DNA of 64,000 nt from Streptomyces sp. NBC_00259 (GTDB taxonomy: Bacteria; Actinomycetota; Actinomycetes; Streptomycetales; Streptomycetaceae): NCBI RefSeq assembly GCF_036181745.1, contig NZ_CP108080.1, positions 4,529,501 through 4,593,500 of the forward strand, written 5' to 3'. Within the stretch, counting starts at the first letter, position 1, and each line of letters begins with the position of its first letter. A model generated the notes under the pieces. That model did no database searches and was not told where the DNA came from. It saw nothing but the letters and a program-made list of their open reading frames with translations. Both the position numbers and the translations under genes were made by a program. Of the stretch, positions 23,916 to 32,396 are shown piece by piece.

Positions 23916-24428
23916 CTACAACTCCAGCCGGAAGCAGTAGGCCTTGCGTTCGGTGCCCGGGACGCCGAACGTCTCGGCCGCCTCCATGCCCAGCCGTCGC
24001 GTCACGGCGATCGACCGCTCGTTGCGGCAGTCGACCATCGCGACCACCGACGGGACCCCGGCCGCCCGCAGCCTCTCCAGCGTGATCCGGGCGGCGGTCG
24101 TCACGTACCCGCGTCCCCAGGACGCGCGTGCCAGCCGCCAGCCGATCTCGATCTCGCCGACCGGGCCGAAGGACTCGTGCGGCCACGGCTGCGCGCCGGT
24201 GAAGCCGATCACCTCACCCGCCTCGTCGAGCAGCGTCCACAGGCAGAAGCCCCGCTCCGCGTCATGGCGGCGCTGCCGCGCGGTGAACTCCTCGTAGACG
24301 GACACCTCGGCGGACCTGCCGCCGTGGAACTCCATGACGTCCGGGTCGTCGAAGACGCGATGCCAGGCGTAGGCGTCCTCCTCGGTCGGGACGCGGAGCT
24401 GTACGACGGGGAGAGACGCAGAGGTCAT
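23916..24428 (-). CDS. RimJ/RimL-type GNAT N-acetyltransferase
   Basis: 170 residues with the pattern of ribosomal-protein-Ser/Ala acetyltransferase-like GNATs: an N-terminal strand LRVPTEEDAYAWHRVFDDPDVM, the segment IGFTGAQPW, EIEIGWRLARASWGRGYVTTAA (acetyl-CoA loop) and NERSIAVTRRLGMEAAETF. The start at 24428 is where family similarity begins. A much longer in-frame extension continues antisense through the geranylgeranyl reductase gene and is rejected. The target is unknown. Confidence 0.87.
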   Translation of the reverse strand: MTSASLPVVQLRVPTEEDAYAWHRVFDDPDVMEFHGGRSAEVSVYEEFTARQRRHDAERGFCLWTLLDEAGEVIGFTGAQPWPHESFGPVGEIEIGWRLARASWGRGYVTTAARITLERLRAAGVPSVVAMVDCRNERSIAVTRRLGMEAAETFGVPGTERKAYCFRLEL

Positions 24429-24527
24429 CGCGAGGGAGCCCTTCGTTGGCCGATCAGTACGCCCCCATAGACTGCACATGACCTGTGCCGCCCGGCACGC
24501 GAATTCGAGTCTTCGGGAGAACCCGCC

Positions 24528-25817
24528 GTGACCGAGACGACCCCCTCCGAGCACAGCGCAGATGTGATCGTCGTCGGGGCAGGCCCGGCCGGTTCGACGA
24601 CGGCGTACTACCTGGCCAAGGCCGGCCTCGACGTACTGCTCCTGGAGAAGACGGCGTTCCCGCGCGAGAAGGTCTGCGGTGACGGGCTCACGCCCCGCGC
24701 CACCAAGCAACTCGTCGCGATGGGCATCGACATCTCCGAAGAGGCCGGCTGGCTCCGCAACAAGGGCCTGCGGATCATCGGCGGTGGCGTACGGCTCCAG
24801 TTGGACTGGCCGGAGCTCGCCAGCTACCCGGACTACGGTCTCGTCCGCAAGCGTGACGACTTCGACGAGCAGCTGGCACGGCAGGCGCAGAAGGCGGGTG
24901 CGCGGCTGTACGAGCGCTGCAACGTGGGCGCGCCGCTGATCGACGACCGCACGGGACGCATCACGGGTGTGGAGGCCAAGCTCGGCGAGGAGAAGACCCC
25001 GGTCACCTTCCACGCCCCGCTCGTCGTCGCCGCCGACGGCAACTCCTCCCGGATCTCGCTGGCGATGGGCCTGCACCGCCGCGAGGACCGCCCGATGGGT
25101 GTCGCGGTCCGTACGTACTTCACCAGCCCCCGGCACGACGACGACTACCTGGAGTCCTGGCTGGAGCTGTGGGACCGGCGCGGCCCCGGCGAGGACCGGC
25201 TGCTGCCCGGCTACGGCTGGATCTTCGGCATGGGCGACGGCACCTCCAACGTCGGCCTCGGCGTCCTCAACACCTCCGCCTCCTTCAAGGAGCTGGACTG
25301 GCGCGAGGTCCTCAAGGCCTGGTGCGCCTCGATGCCGGAGGACTGGGGTTACGTACCCGACAACATGACGGGCCCGATCCGCGGCGCCGCGCTCCCCATG
25401 GCCTTCAACCGGCAGCCGCACTACACCAAGGGCCTGCTGCTGGTCGGCGACGCGGGCGGCCTGGTCAACCCCTTCAACGGCGAAGGCATCGCGTACGCCA
25501 TGGAGTCCGGCCAGATCGCCGCGGACGTCATCGTCCAGGCCCACGCCCGGGCCACCCCCGCCCAGCGCGAACTGGCCCTCCACAACTACCCGAAGGTCCT
25601 CAAGGACACCTACGGCGGCTACTACACACTGGGCCGCGCCTTCGTGAAGCTCATCGGCAACCCGAGGGTCATGAAGATCGCGACCCAGCGCGGTCTGACG
25701 CACCCGGTGCTGATGAAGTTCACGCTGAAGATGCTCGCGAACCTGACGGACCCGTCGGGCGGCGACGCGATGGACCGCATCATCAACGGGCTGAGCAAGG
25801 TGGCTCCGAAGGCCTGA
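24528..25817 (+). CDS. Geranylgeranyl reductase-family flavoprotein, possible menaquinone reductase
   Basis: 429 residues. The FAD-binding motif VIVVGAGPAGSTTAYYLA has its glycines at 17, 19 and 22. The family's PREKVCGDGLTPR follows, and DAGGLVNPFNGEGIAYAMESG marks the second FAD contact. These enzymes reduce isoprenoid double bonds. In mycobacteria the homologue MenJ saturates one double bond of the menaquinone side chain. Streptomyces menaquinones are partly hydrogenated, and the location between menG and nuo fits that role. The GTG at 24528 has GGGAGAA eight bases upstream. Confidence 0.9.
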   Translation: MTETTPSEHSADVIVVGAGPAGSTTAYYLAKAGLDVLLLEKTAFPREKVCGDGLTPRATKQLVAMGIDISEEAGWLRNKGLRIIGGGVRLQLDWPELASYPDYGLVRKRDDFDEQLARQAQKAGARLYERCNVGAPLIDDRTGRITGVEAKLGEEKTPVTFHAPLVVAADGNSSRISLAMGLHRREDRPMGVAVRTYFTSPRHDDDYLESWLELWDRRGPGEDRLLPGYGWIFGMGDGTSNVGLGVLNTSASFKELDWREVLKAWCASMPEDWGYVPDNMTGPIRGAALPMAFNRQPHYTKGLLLVGDAGGLVNPFNGEGIAYAMESGQIAADVIVQAHARATPAQRELALHNYPKVLKDTYGGYYTLGRAFVKLIGNPRVMKIATQRGLTHPVLMKFTLKMLANLTDPSGGDAMDRIINGLSKVAPKA

Positions 25818-25917
25818 CACGCACCGTGAGCGTGGGGCGAACGCAGTGTGAGGATGCTGTGGGCGCCCCTCCGCGGCGCTTCCGGGAGGCCACGGGCGTC
25901 CCTAGCCTGCGGTGTCC

Positions 25918-27819
25918 ATGACGGACAGTGGACAGACCGCCGGCGGACAGACTGCCGACGGACGGACCGCAGCTGCGCACACGGCCGGTGGGCAGACGGC
26001 AGGCGTACCGACCGCCGGTGTAGGGACCGCCGTCGGCCGGACCCGGAGACGCTTCCTGGCGGCCACCGGTGGCGCCGTCGGTGCTGCCGCCTTCGCGACG
26101 ACCTCCCGGGCGGCGGCGACGCCCTCAGCCGCGGGCCGTACCGTCGCCGTGCTCGGCGGCGGGGTGTCCGGACTGAGCGCCGCACATGAACTCGCCGAGC
26201 GCGGCTATGCCGTGACCGTGTACGAGTACCACGACGTGCTCGGCGGCAAGGCCCGCTCCATGGACGTACCCGGCACCGGCAGCGGTGGCCGCAAACCGCT
26301 TCCGGGGGAGCACGGCTTCCGTTTCTTCCCCGGCTTCTACCGGAACCTGCCGGACACGATGCGCCGCATCCCCTTCCCCGGCAACCCCGGTGGCGTACGC
26401 GGCAATCTGCGCAACGCCACCGAGGAACTCTTCGCCCGCGAGGCGGGCCGGCCGGATCTGCACTTCCCGCTACGGCGCCTGACGACCCCGCCGCGCCTCG
26501 GCGATCTCACCACGACGTGGATCCGCGACGAGGTGACGGCCGCGCTCGACACCGCGACGAAACTGCCCGCGCACGAGGCCGCGTACTTCGCCAACCGTCT
26601 TCTCGTCCATCTGACCAGCTGCGACGCCCGCCGCGAGAGCGAGTGGGAGGCCACGTCATGGTGGGACTTCATCCGGGCGGGGGACTTCGGCGACGAGTAC
26701 CGGATCCTGCTCGGCATCGGCCAGACCCGCAATCTCGTCGCGACGCGCGCCCAGGAGGCGTCCACCCGTACGGTCGGCCGCGTGATCATCGAGGCGCTGA
26801 TCCTGTGGGGTCTGCTCGGCCGTGGTCTCGACGGTGACGACGCGGACATCGACCGGGTGCTGAACGCCCCCACGTCCGAGGCGTGGATCGACCCCTGGCG
26901 TGCCCATCTCACCACGCTGGGTGTGCAGTTCGTGTTCTCCAGCGACGTACGAGAGGTGCTGTACGCCGACGGCCGGGTCACCGGCGTACGGGTCACCGAC
27001 CCCGACGGGTCGCGTCCGCGCACCGTCACGGCCGACCACTACGTCCAGGCGATGCCCGTGGAGCACGCCCGGCGCACCTGGGGTGCCGCCCTGCGCGTCG
27101 CCGACCCGCAGCTGGCCCGCTGCGACGAGCTCCGCACCGACTGGATGACGGGCATCATGTTCTATACGCGACGGAAAGTTCCGCTTGTCCACGGACACGT
27201 CAATTGCCTGGATTCGCCATGGTCGGTGACCGCCATCGACCAGGCACAGTTCTGGGACGGCCGCGACTTCGCCGCCGACTACGGGGACGGCACCGCGCTC
27301 GACTGCGTGTCGGCGATCGTGTCGGAGTGGGACCGCCCGGGGATCCTGTACGGCAAGCCGGCCCGCGCCTGCACGCGCGAGGAGATCGTCGAGGAGTGCT
27401 GGGCGCAGCTGAAGGACGGGGTGAACGACGCGGGGCGGACGCTCATCGAGGACGCCGACCGGGTGGCGTGGTTCATGGACCCGGCGGTCACCGGGCTCGG
27501 TGGCCCCGATCCGCAGAACCGCGAGCCGCTGTTCATCCATCCGACCGGCACCTGGCATCTGCGCCCCACCGCCCGTACCGCCGTCCCGAATCTCTTCCTC
27601 GCGGGCGACTACGTACGGACGGACGTGGACCTGGCGACGATGGAGGGCGCCAACGAGTCCGCGCGGCGGGCCGTCAACGCCCTCCTCGACCGGGACGGTT
27701 CGGACGCCCCGCGCTGCAGGGTGTGGGAGCTGTACCGCCCGCCGGAGCTGGAACCGCTCAAGCGGGTGGACGAGGTCCGCTTCCGCCTCGGTCTGCCGAA
27801 CACCTTCGACCTGGGGTGA
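25918..27819 (+). CDS. Tat-exported FAD-dependent oxidoreductase, phytoene-desaturase-like
   Basis: 633 residues. A Thr/Ala/Gly-rich N-terminus with repeated QTA(G/D)G is followed by a twin-arginine signal RTRRRFLAATGGAVGAAAFA (41-60), so the enzyme is probably exported folded with its FAD. The dinucleotide motif VAVLGGGVSGLSAAHELAER starts near residue 77, and FFPGFYRNLPDTM and the C-terminal LFLAGDYVRTDVDLATMEGA match hydroxysqualene dehydroxylase and phytoene-desaturase relatives. Substrate unknown; an isoprenoid is likely. The ATG at 25918 is preferred because TAGCCT lies nine bases upstream; a GTG at 25912 is also in frame. Confidence 0.85.
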   Translation: MTDSGQTAGGQTADGRTAAAHTAGGQTAGVPTAGVGTAVGRTRRRFLAATGGAVGAAAFATTSRAAATPSAAGRTVAVLGGGVSGLSAAHELAERGYAVTVYEYHDVLGGKARSMDVPGTGSGGRKPLPGEHGFRFFPGFYRNLPDTMRRIPFPGNPGGVRGNLRNATEELFAREAGRPDLHFPLRRLTTPPRLGDLTTTWIRDEVTAALDTATKLPAHEAAYFANRLLVHLTSCDARRESEWEATSWWDFIRAGDFGDEYRILLGIGQTRNLVATRAQEASTRTVGRVIIEALILWGLLGRGLDGDDADIDRVLNAPTSEAWIDPWRAHLTTLGVQFVFSSDVREVLYADGRVTGVRVTDPDGSRPRTVTADHYVQAMPVEHARRTWGAALRVADPQLARCDELRTDWMTGIMFYTRRKVPLVHGHVNCLDSPWSVTAIDQAQFWDGRDFAADYGDGTALDCVSAIVSEWDRPGILYGKPARACTREEIVEECWAQLKDGVNDAGRTLIEDADRVAWFMDPAVTGLGGPDPQNREPLFIHPTGTWHLRPTARTAVPNLFLAGDYVRTDVDLATMEGANESARRAVNALLDRDGSDAPRCRVWELYRPPELEPLKRVDEVRFRLGLPNTFDLG

Positions 27820-27849
27820 CGAGGCGGTGAGGACCGCAAGGGCGCACGA

Positions 27850-27890
27850 GAAAGGCCACCGCCCCCCGAGGGGAGCGGTGGCCTTCGCCG
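27850..27890. terminator. Bidirectional terminator
   Basis: An 11-base-pair perfect stem (AAGGCCACCGC with GCGGTGGCCTT) with a 12-base loop, between the FAD oxidoreductase stop and the convergent NlpC/P60 stop. A-rich sequence on the left and T-rich sequence on the right allow it to work for both directions. Confidence 0.8.
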
Positions 27891-27898
27891 GGATGCGC

Positions 27899-28705
27899 TC
27901 AGAGCACGCGGACCGCACCGCTCGCGGGGTAGCCCGACAGGTCCTGGATGACGACGCCCTTGCTGGGGTTGGCGGCGTCGAGGTACTGGCCGTCGCCGAT
28001 GTAGACGCCGGTGTGGTACGCCGAGCCGGCGCCGCCCCAGTACAGGATGTCGCCGACCTGGATGTTGTCGAGGGAGACCGGGGTACCGGCCAGCGACTGG
28101 TCCTGGGAGACGCGCGGGAGGTCGATGCCCACCTGGCGGAACGCGGCCTGGACGAGGCTGGAGCAGTCCCACGAGTTGGGGCCGGTGGCGCCCATGACGT
28201 AGGCGTCGCCGAGCTGTGCCTTCAGGAAGGCGATGACGGTCGCGGCGGAGCCGGTCGCGTTGGAGACGCCCTGGGAGGAGCCGGAGGCGGAGAGGGTGGT
28301 GCGCTCCGAGGAGCGGGAGGAGCGCTCCTGGGCCTCGGCGCGGGCGGCCTCCTCGGCCTTCTTCACGGCCTCGGCCTTGCGGTCTGCCTCGTCCTTGGCC
28401 TTCTTCGCGGCCTTGGCGGCCTTCGCGGCGGCGGCGTTCTCCTGGGTCTGAAGATTCAGATCCAGGGCGGCCTGCTGGGTCGCCTCGGCGGAGAGGGCGA
28501 CCGCGCTCGCGAGCTCGGGGGTGTCGAAGGTGAGGGCGGGCATCTCGATGGTCTCGGTCACCGGCTCGGCGTTCGCCGGCCCGGCGCTTCCGGCCACCGC
28601 GAGGGTGCTGAGGACGCCACCGGCAACTCCGGCCCGCAGCGCGAGCGTCGAGGCGCTGCGAGGGCGGGGCTTCCGGTGGCTACGTATGTGAGCGGTGTGG
28701 GACAT
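27899..28705 (-). CDS. Secreted NlpC/P60 peptidoglycan endopeptidase
   Basis: 268 residues. A positively charged N-terminus (HIRSHRKPRPR) and a hydrophobic stretch ending SAGPANA give a signal peptide cleaved near residue 45. A Lys/Ala/Glu-rich coiled-coil (about 80-130) precedes a linker rich in Ser. The C-terminal NlpC/P60 domain has the catalytic Cys in SWDCSSLVQAAF, His in AYHTGVYIGDGQ and a third polar residue after it. It should cleave peptide cross-links in the wall. The ATG at 28705 starts a typical signal peptide; the in-frame extension to 28855 is not needed. I looked for a cyclic-di-AMP riboswitch, common before such genes, and found none. Confidence 0.9.
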   Translation of the reverse strand: MSHTAHIRSHRKPRPRSASTLALRAGVAGGVLSTLAVAGSAGPANAEPVTETIEMPALTFDTPELASAVALSAEATQQAALDLNLQTQENAAAAKAAKAAKKAKDEADRKAEAVKKAEEAARAEAQERSSRSSERTTLSASGSSQGVSNATGSAATVIAFLKAQLGDAYVMGATGPNSWDCSSLVQAAFRQVGIDLPRVSQDQSLAGTPVSLDNIQVGDILYWGGAGSAYHTGVYIGDGQYLDAANPSKGVVIQDLSGYPASGAVRVL

Positions 28706-29395
28706 GAGTACAACCGCTATCAGGGCTTCACGGTTCCCTTCAAGAAACGTGCTTTGCGCCACAGTTGTGCGCGGAGGCGCCGAATCCGCTTCCCTGAGAC
28801 CCTTATTGACGCCGTAACGGGCAAAACGGGCATGGGTGATCAGGGCCATGATCATGGGCTTTCAGAAAAAGGTCCGGATTGCCCGCCACCTACCACCCCC
28901 TCGTACCGATGGCCAAGCCCCGGTTTTCGGGGTCCCCGTCCGAGTGGTACAGGTCACAGAGTGATCACGCTCGAAGGTGGGTCCGGGCGCTCGTGAATGT
29001 GTGCACGCGTCCACTCCCGTCCAGGCATCCCCTCGCCCGGGTGACGGCCGTCCCTTATCACCCGGTCCGGCCCCTCGCGAATTTGCCTGGACGTCCGGTG
29101 GCTGGTAGGCGCGCCCGCCCCTGACCAGCGGTAACGATGGAGTTGGTCACCTTTTGTAATCGCTCGTGCGCTTCCCGTATGAAGATCACCGCTCATCCGA
29201 CTTCATGATCCTTCGTCAGGTGGTGGAGATCACAAAGTCGTTGCCGTACCCCGTGTCGCAGATCACAGACCAGCAGGCATAGGATGCGGAGCAGTCGGGC
29301 TTGTGAACTGCCTCACATGTAGGTGATCTTCGTGGGGTGGGTCGCGGGGCCCGGTGCGGTCCAACGGTCAAGGACGACTGGAAGGAGCGAGGAGC
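28706..29395. promoter_or_regulatory. Long divergent regulatory region between the NlpC gene and nuoA
   Basis: This 690-base gap holds no convincing gene. It has several GATCAC/GTGATC elements: GTGATCAC at 28961-28968, GAAGATCACC at 29181-29190, AGATCACA near 29226 and near 29257, and GGTGATCTTC at 29322-29331. The second and last are perfect 10-base inverted copies 131 bases apart. A Rex/CRP-like palindrome is at 29302. The part from 29130 on is relatively AT-rich and probably carries the nuo promoter. The minus-strand promoter of the NlpC gene must lie in the left part, but I could not identify it. Confidence 0.6.
29302..29317. promoter_or_regulatory. Rex-type operator (or CRP-like site) before nuoA
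   Basis: TGTGAACTGCCTCACA keeps the outer bases of the Streptomyces Rex site TGTGAACGCGTTCACA (12 of 16 positions). It also fits the CRP consensus TGTGA-N6-TCACA. It ends 78 bases before the nuoA start. Rex is an NADH-sensing repressor known to control respiratory genes, including nuo, in S. coelicolor. It would repress complex I when NADH/NAD is low. Confidence 0.72.
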
Positions 29396-29755
29396 GTGAA
29401 TGCCTATACGCCCATCCTCGTGCTCGGCGCCCTAGGGGCAGGCTTCGCGATCTTCTCCGTGGTCATGGCCACGCTTATCGGTCCGAAGCGCTACAACCGC
29501 GCGAAGCTCGAGGCCTATGAGTGCGGTATCGAGCCGACGCCGACGCCGGCCGGAGGGGGCCGCTTCCCCATCAAGTACTACCTGACGGCGATGCTCTTCA
29601 TCATCTTCGATATCGAGATCGTCTTCCTCTACCCCTGGGCCGTCACCTTCGACGCCCTGGGGATCTTCGGGCTCGTGGAGATGCTGCTCTTCGTGCTCAC
29701 CGTCTTCGTCGCCTACGCCTACGTCTGGCGGCGCGGCGGCCTGGAATGGGACTGA
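29396..29755 (+). CDS. nuoA: NADH-quinone oxidoreductase subunit A
   Basis: 119 residues with three membrane helices (about 5-28, 60-82, 88-110). The conserved loop YECGIEP with its Cys and Glu lies between the first two, and FDIEIVFLYPWAV starts the second. It is part of the membrane arm beside the quinone channel of complex I. The GTG at 29396 is preceded by GGAGCGAGGAG, a good ribosome-binding region; an in-frame start at 29354 would add 14 residues not seen in the family. It is the first gene of the 14-gene nuo operon, with nuoB 30 bases downstream. Confidence 0.96.
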   Translation: MNAYTPILVLGALGAGFAIFSVVMATLIGPKRYNRAKLEAYECGIEPTPTPAGGGRFPIKYYLTAMLFIIFDIEIVFLYPWAVTFDALGIFGLVEMLLFVLTVFVAYAYVWRRGGLEWD

Positions 29756-29785
29756 AGGGCTACTGAGGGGCTGAGGAGCACACCA

Positions 29786-30340
29786 ATGGGACTCGAAGAG
29801 AAACTGCCGAGCGGCTTTCTGCTGACCACCGTCGAACAGGCCGCGGGCTGGGTGCGCAAGGCGTCCGTCTTCCCCGCCACCTTCGGTCTGGCCTGCTGCG
29901 CCATCGAGATGATGACGACCGGCGCCGGCCGCTACGACCTGGCCCGCTTCGGCATGGAGGTCTTCCGCGGCTCGCCGCGGCAGGCCGACCTGATGATCGT
30001 GGCCGGGCGGGTGAGCCAGAAGATGGCGCCCGTCCTGCGGCAGGTCTACGACCAGATGCCCAATCCCAAGTGGGTGATTTCCATGGGGGTTTGCGCATCT
30101 TCGGGCGGAATGTTCAACAATTACGCGATTGTGCAGGGTGTTGACCACATTGTTCCCGTTGACATCTATTTGCCGGGCTGCCCTCCGCGGCCGGAGATGC
30201 TGATGGACGCCATCCTCAAGCTCCACCAGAAGATCCAGAGCTCCAAGCTCGGTGTGAACGCGGAGGAAGCGGCCCGCGAGGCGGAGGAAGCGGCCCTCAA
30301 GGCGCTCCCGACGATCGAGATGAAGGGGCTGCTGCGATGA
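29786..30340 (+). CDS. nuoB: NADH-quinone oxidoreductase subunit B
   Basis: 184 residues. Carries the N2 iron-sulphur cluster that hands electrons to quinone. The ligands are Cys37, Cys38, Cys103 and Cys132 (GLACCAIEMM, MGVCASSGG, LPGCPPRPE), with the same spacing as other NuoB proteins. The last 40 residues are an Ala/Glu-rich helical extension. It overlaps nuoC by four bases (ATGA). Confidence 0.97.
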   Translation: MGLEEKLPSGFLLTTVEQAAGWVRKASVFPATFGLACCAIEMMTTGAGRYDLARFGMEVFRGSPRQADLMIVAGRVSQKMAPVLRQVYDQMPNPKWVISMGVCASSGGMFNNYAIVQGVDHIVPVDIYLPGCPPRPEMLMDAILKLHQKIQSSKLGVNAEEAAREAEEAALKALPTIEMKGLLR

Positions 30341-31077
30341 GCGACGCACGCGACGACCAGCCGAACCCCGAGAAGGAACTCAGCGAGCAGAACCTGCCGG
30401 GGCAGCGCGGTGAGCACGGCGAGGAGATCCGGGTCCAGCGCGGCATGTTCGGCGCCGCGGGCGGCGGCGACACCTCCGGCTACGGCGGGCTCGTCCGCTC
30501 CGTACGGCTGCCAGGCCCGGCCACGCGCCCCTACGGCGGCTGGTTCGACGAGGTCGCCGACGAACTCGAGGGCGCCCTGGAGGAACAGGACCTCGTCCCC
30601 GAGAACGCGATCGAGAAGACCGTCGTCGACCGGGACGAGCTCACCTTCCACATCACCCGCGAGCACCTCGTCCGCGTCGCCAGGACCCTGCGCGACGACC
30701 CGGCGCTGCGCTTCGAGCTCTGCACGGGGGTGAGCGGCGTCCACTACCCCGGAGACAAGGGCCGCGAGCTGCACGCCGTCTACCACCTGCGCTCGCTCAC
30801 CCACGGCCGGCTGATCCGCGTGGAGGTCAGCGCCCCGGACGCGGACCCGCACATCCCGTCCCTCGTCGAGGTCTATCCGACCAACGACTGGCACGAGCGC
30901 GAGGCCTACGACTTCTTCGGCCTGATCTTCGACGGCCACCCCGCCCTCACCCGGATCATGATGCCGGACGACTGGCAGGGCTTCCCGCAGCGCAAGGACT
31001 ATCCCCTCGGCGGCATCCCCGTCGAGTACAAGGGCGCCCAGATCCCGGCTCCGGACCAGCGGAGGTCGTACTCGTGA
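30337..31077 (+). CDS. nuoC: NADH-quinone oxidoreductase subunit C
   Basis: 246 residues of the 30-kDa subunit family. The signature HEREAYDFFGLIFDGHPALTRIMMPDDWQG and the end PQRKDYPLGG are clear. The first 90 residues are a polar, Gly-rich extension with GAAGGGDTSGYGG. NuoC sits in the peripheral arm with NuoD; the two are separate genes here, unlike the E. coli fusion. It overlaps both nuoB and nuoD by four bases. Confidence 0.97.
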   Translation: MSDARDDQPNPEKELSEQNLPGQRGEHGEEIRVQRGMFGAAGGGDTSGYGGLVRSVRLPGPATRPYGGWFDEVADELEGALEEQDLVPENAIEKTVVDRDELTFHITREHLVRVARTLRDDPALRFELCTGVSGVHYPGDKGRELHAVYHLRSLTHGRLIRVEVSAPDADPHIPSLVEVYPTNDWHEREAYDFFGLIFDGHPALTRIMMPDDWQGFPQRKDYPLGGIPVEYKGAQIPAPDQRRSYS

Positions 31078-32396
31078 CAACACCGTCCGCATCCGCACGT
31101 GAGACGACCGAGGGGACTGTATATACAGTCACCGGCGGCGACTGGGACGAGGTCGCCCGGTCCGCGGCCAAGGCCGACGACGAGCGCATCGTCGTCAACA
31201 TGGGTCCGCAGCACCCGTCCACCCACGGTGTGCTCCGGCTGATCCTGGAGATCGACGGCGAGACCGTCACCGAGGCCCGCTGCGGTATCGGCTACCTCCA
31301 CACCGGCATCGAGAAGAACCTCGAGTACCGGACCTGGACGCAGGGCACCACCTTCGTCACGCGCATGGACTACCTCACGCCGTTCTTCAACGAGACGGCG
31401 TACTGCCTCGCGGTGGAGAAGCTGCTCGGCATCGAGGACCAGATCCCCGACCGGGCGTCGGTCCTCCGCGTGCTCCTCATGGAGCTGAACCGGCTCTCGT
31501 CCCACCTGGTGTGCATCGCCACGGGCGGCATGGAGCTCGGCGCCACCACGATCATGATCTACGGATTCCGTGATCGTGAACTGATTCTCGACATCTACGA
31601 GCTCATCACCGGCCTGCGGATGAACCACGCGTACATCCGCCCCGGCGGGCTCGCCCAGGACCTGCCGCCGGGCGCCGTGGACCAGATCCGCGAGTTCGTG
31701 AAGAAGATGAAGAAGAACCTTCCCGAGTACGACAAGCTCGCCACCGGGAACCCGATCTTCAAGGCCCGGATGCAGGACATCGGCTACCTCGACCTGGCGG
31801 GCTGCATGGCCCTCGGCGCGACCGGACCGATCCTGCGCTCCACCGGCCTCCCGCACGACCTGCGCAAGACCGATCCGTACTGCGGCTACGAGACGTACGA
31901 CTTCGACGTCCCGACCGCTGACAGCTGCGACTCCTACGGCCGCTTCCTCATCCGGCTGGAGGAGATGCGGCAGTCGCTGCGGATCGTCGAGCAGTGCCTG
32001 GACCGGCTCACCCCCGGCCCGGTGATGGTCGAGGACAAGAAGATCGCCTGGCCCGCGCAGCTCGCGCTCGGCCCGGACGGCCTCGGCAACTCCCTCGACC
32101 ACATCAAGAAGATCATGGGCACCTCCATGGAGGCCCTGATCCACCACTTCAAGCTGGTGACCGAGGGCTTCCGGGTCCCCGCCGGCCAGGCGTACGCGGC
32201 CGTCGAGTCGCCCAAGGGCGAACTCGGCGTCCATGTCGTCTCCGACGGCGGCACCCGCCCCTACCGGGTCCACTTCCGCGACCCGTCCTTCACCAATCTG
32301 CAGTCCATGGCGGCGATGTGCGAGGGCGGCATGGTCGCCGACGTCATCGTCGCCGTGGCGTCCATCGACCCCGTGATGGGAGGCGTCGACCGGTGA
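31074..32396 (+). CDS. nuoD: NADH-quinone oxidoreductase subunit D
   Basis: 440 residues of the 49-kDa subunit. It forms the quinone-binding cavity with NuoB. NMGPQHPSTHGVLRL, the conserved quinone-site His segment, is at residues 42-56, and the C-terminal DPVMGGVDR is the normal family ending. The GTG start overlaps nuoC as GTGA. A 40-residue extension precedes the conserved core and contains the odd segment GTVYTV encoded by rare codons within a 16-base palindrome (31115-31130). It overlaps nuoE by four bases. Confidence 0.97.
   Translation: MTTPSASARETTEGTVYTVTGGDWDEVARSAAKADDERIVVNMGPQHPSTHGVLRLILEIDGETVTEARCGIGYLHTGIEKNLEYRTWTQGTTFVTRMDYLTPFFNETAYCLAVEKLLGIEDQIPDRASVLRVLLMELNRLSSHLVCIATGGMELGATTIMIYGFRDRELILDIYELITGLRMNHAYIRPGGLAQDLPPGAVDQIREFVKKMKKNLPEYDKLATGNPIFKARMQDIGYLDLAGCMALGATGPILRSTGLPHDLRKTDPYCGYETYDFDVPTADSCDSYGRFLIRLEEMRQSLRIVEQCLDRLTPGPVMVEDKKIAWPAQLALGPDGLGNSLDHIKKIMGTSMEALIHHFKLVTEGFRVPAGQAYAAVESPKGELGVHVVSDGGTRPYRVHFRDPSFTNLQSMAAMCEGGMVADVIVAVASIDPVMGGVDR
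31115..31130. promoter_or_regulatory. 16-bp AT-rich palindrome inside nuoD
   Basis: GACTGTATATACAGTC is a perfect palindrome within codons 14-19 of nuoD. It forces the codons ACT, GTA, TAT and ACA, all rare in a high-GC Streptomyces, in a row. It is therefore likely to be a DNA- or RNA-level signal. It resembles a LexA-type box of enteric bacteria (CTGT-N8-ACAG) in outline but is shorter. Confidence 0.5.

Noticed and set aside
28706..28975. Cyclic-di-AMP (ydaO-type) riboswitch before the NlpC/P60 gene
   Set aside because: Streptomyces wall hydrolase genes often have one, but the conserved segments such as CCGAACCCGACAGCTAACC and GGGGTGAATC were not found on the minus strand.
29354..29395. 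nuoA start at 29354
   Set aside because: It adds 14 residues absent from NuoA proteins; the GTG at 29396 has the ribosome-binding site.
31115..31130. LexA/SOS box in nuoD
   Set aside because: The outline CTGT...ACAG is enteric-like; actinobacterial LexA sites are GAAC-N4-GTTC, and the location inside a complex I gene does not fit.
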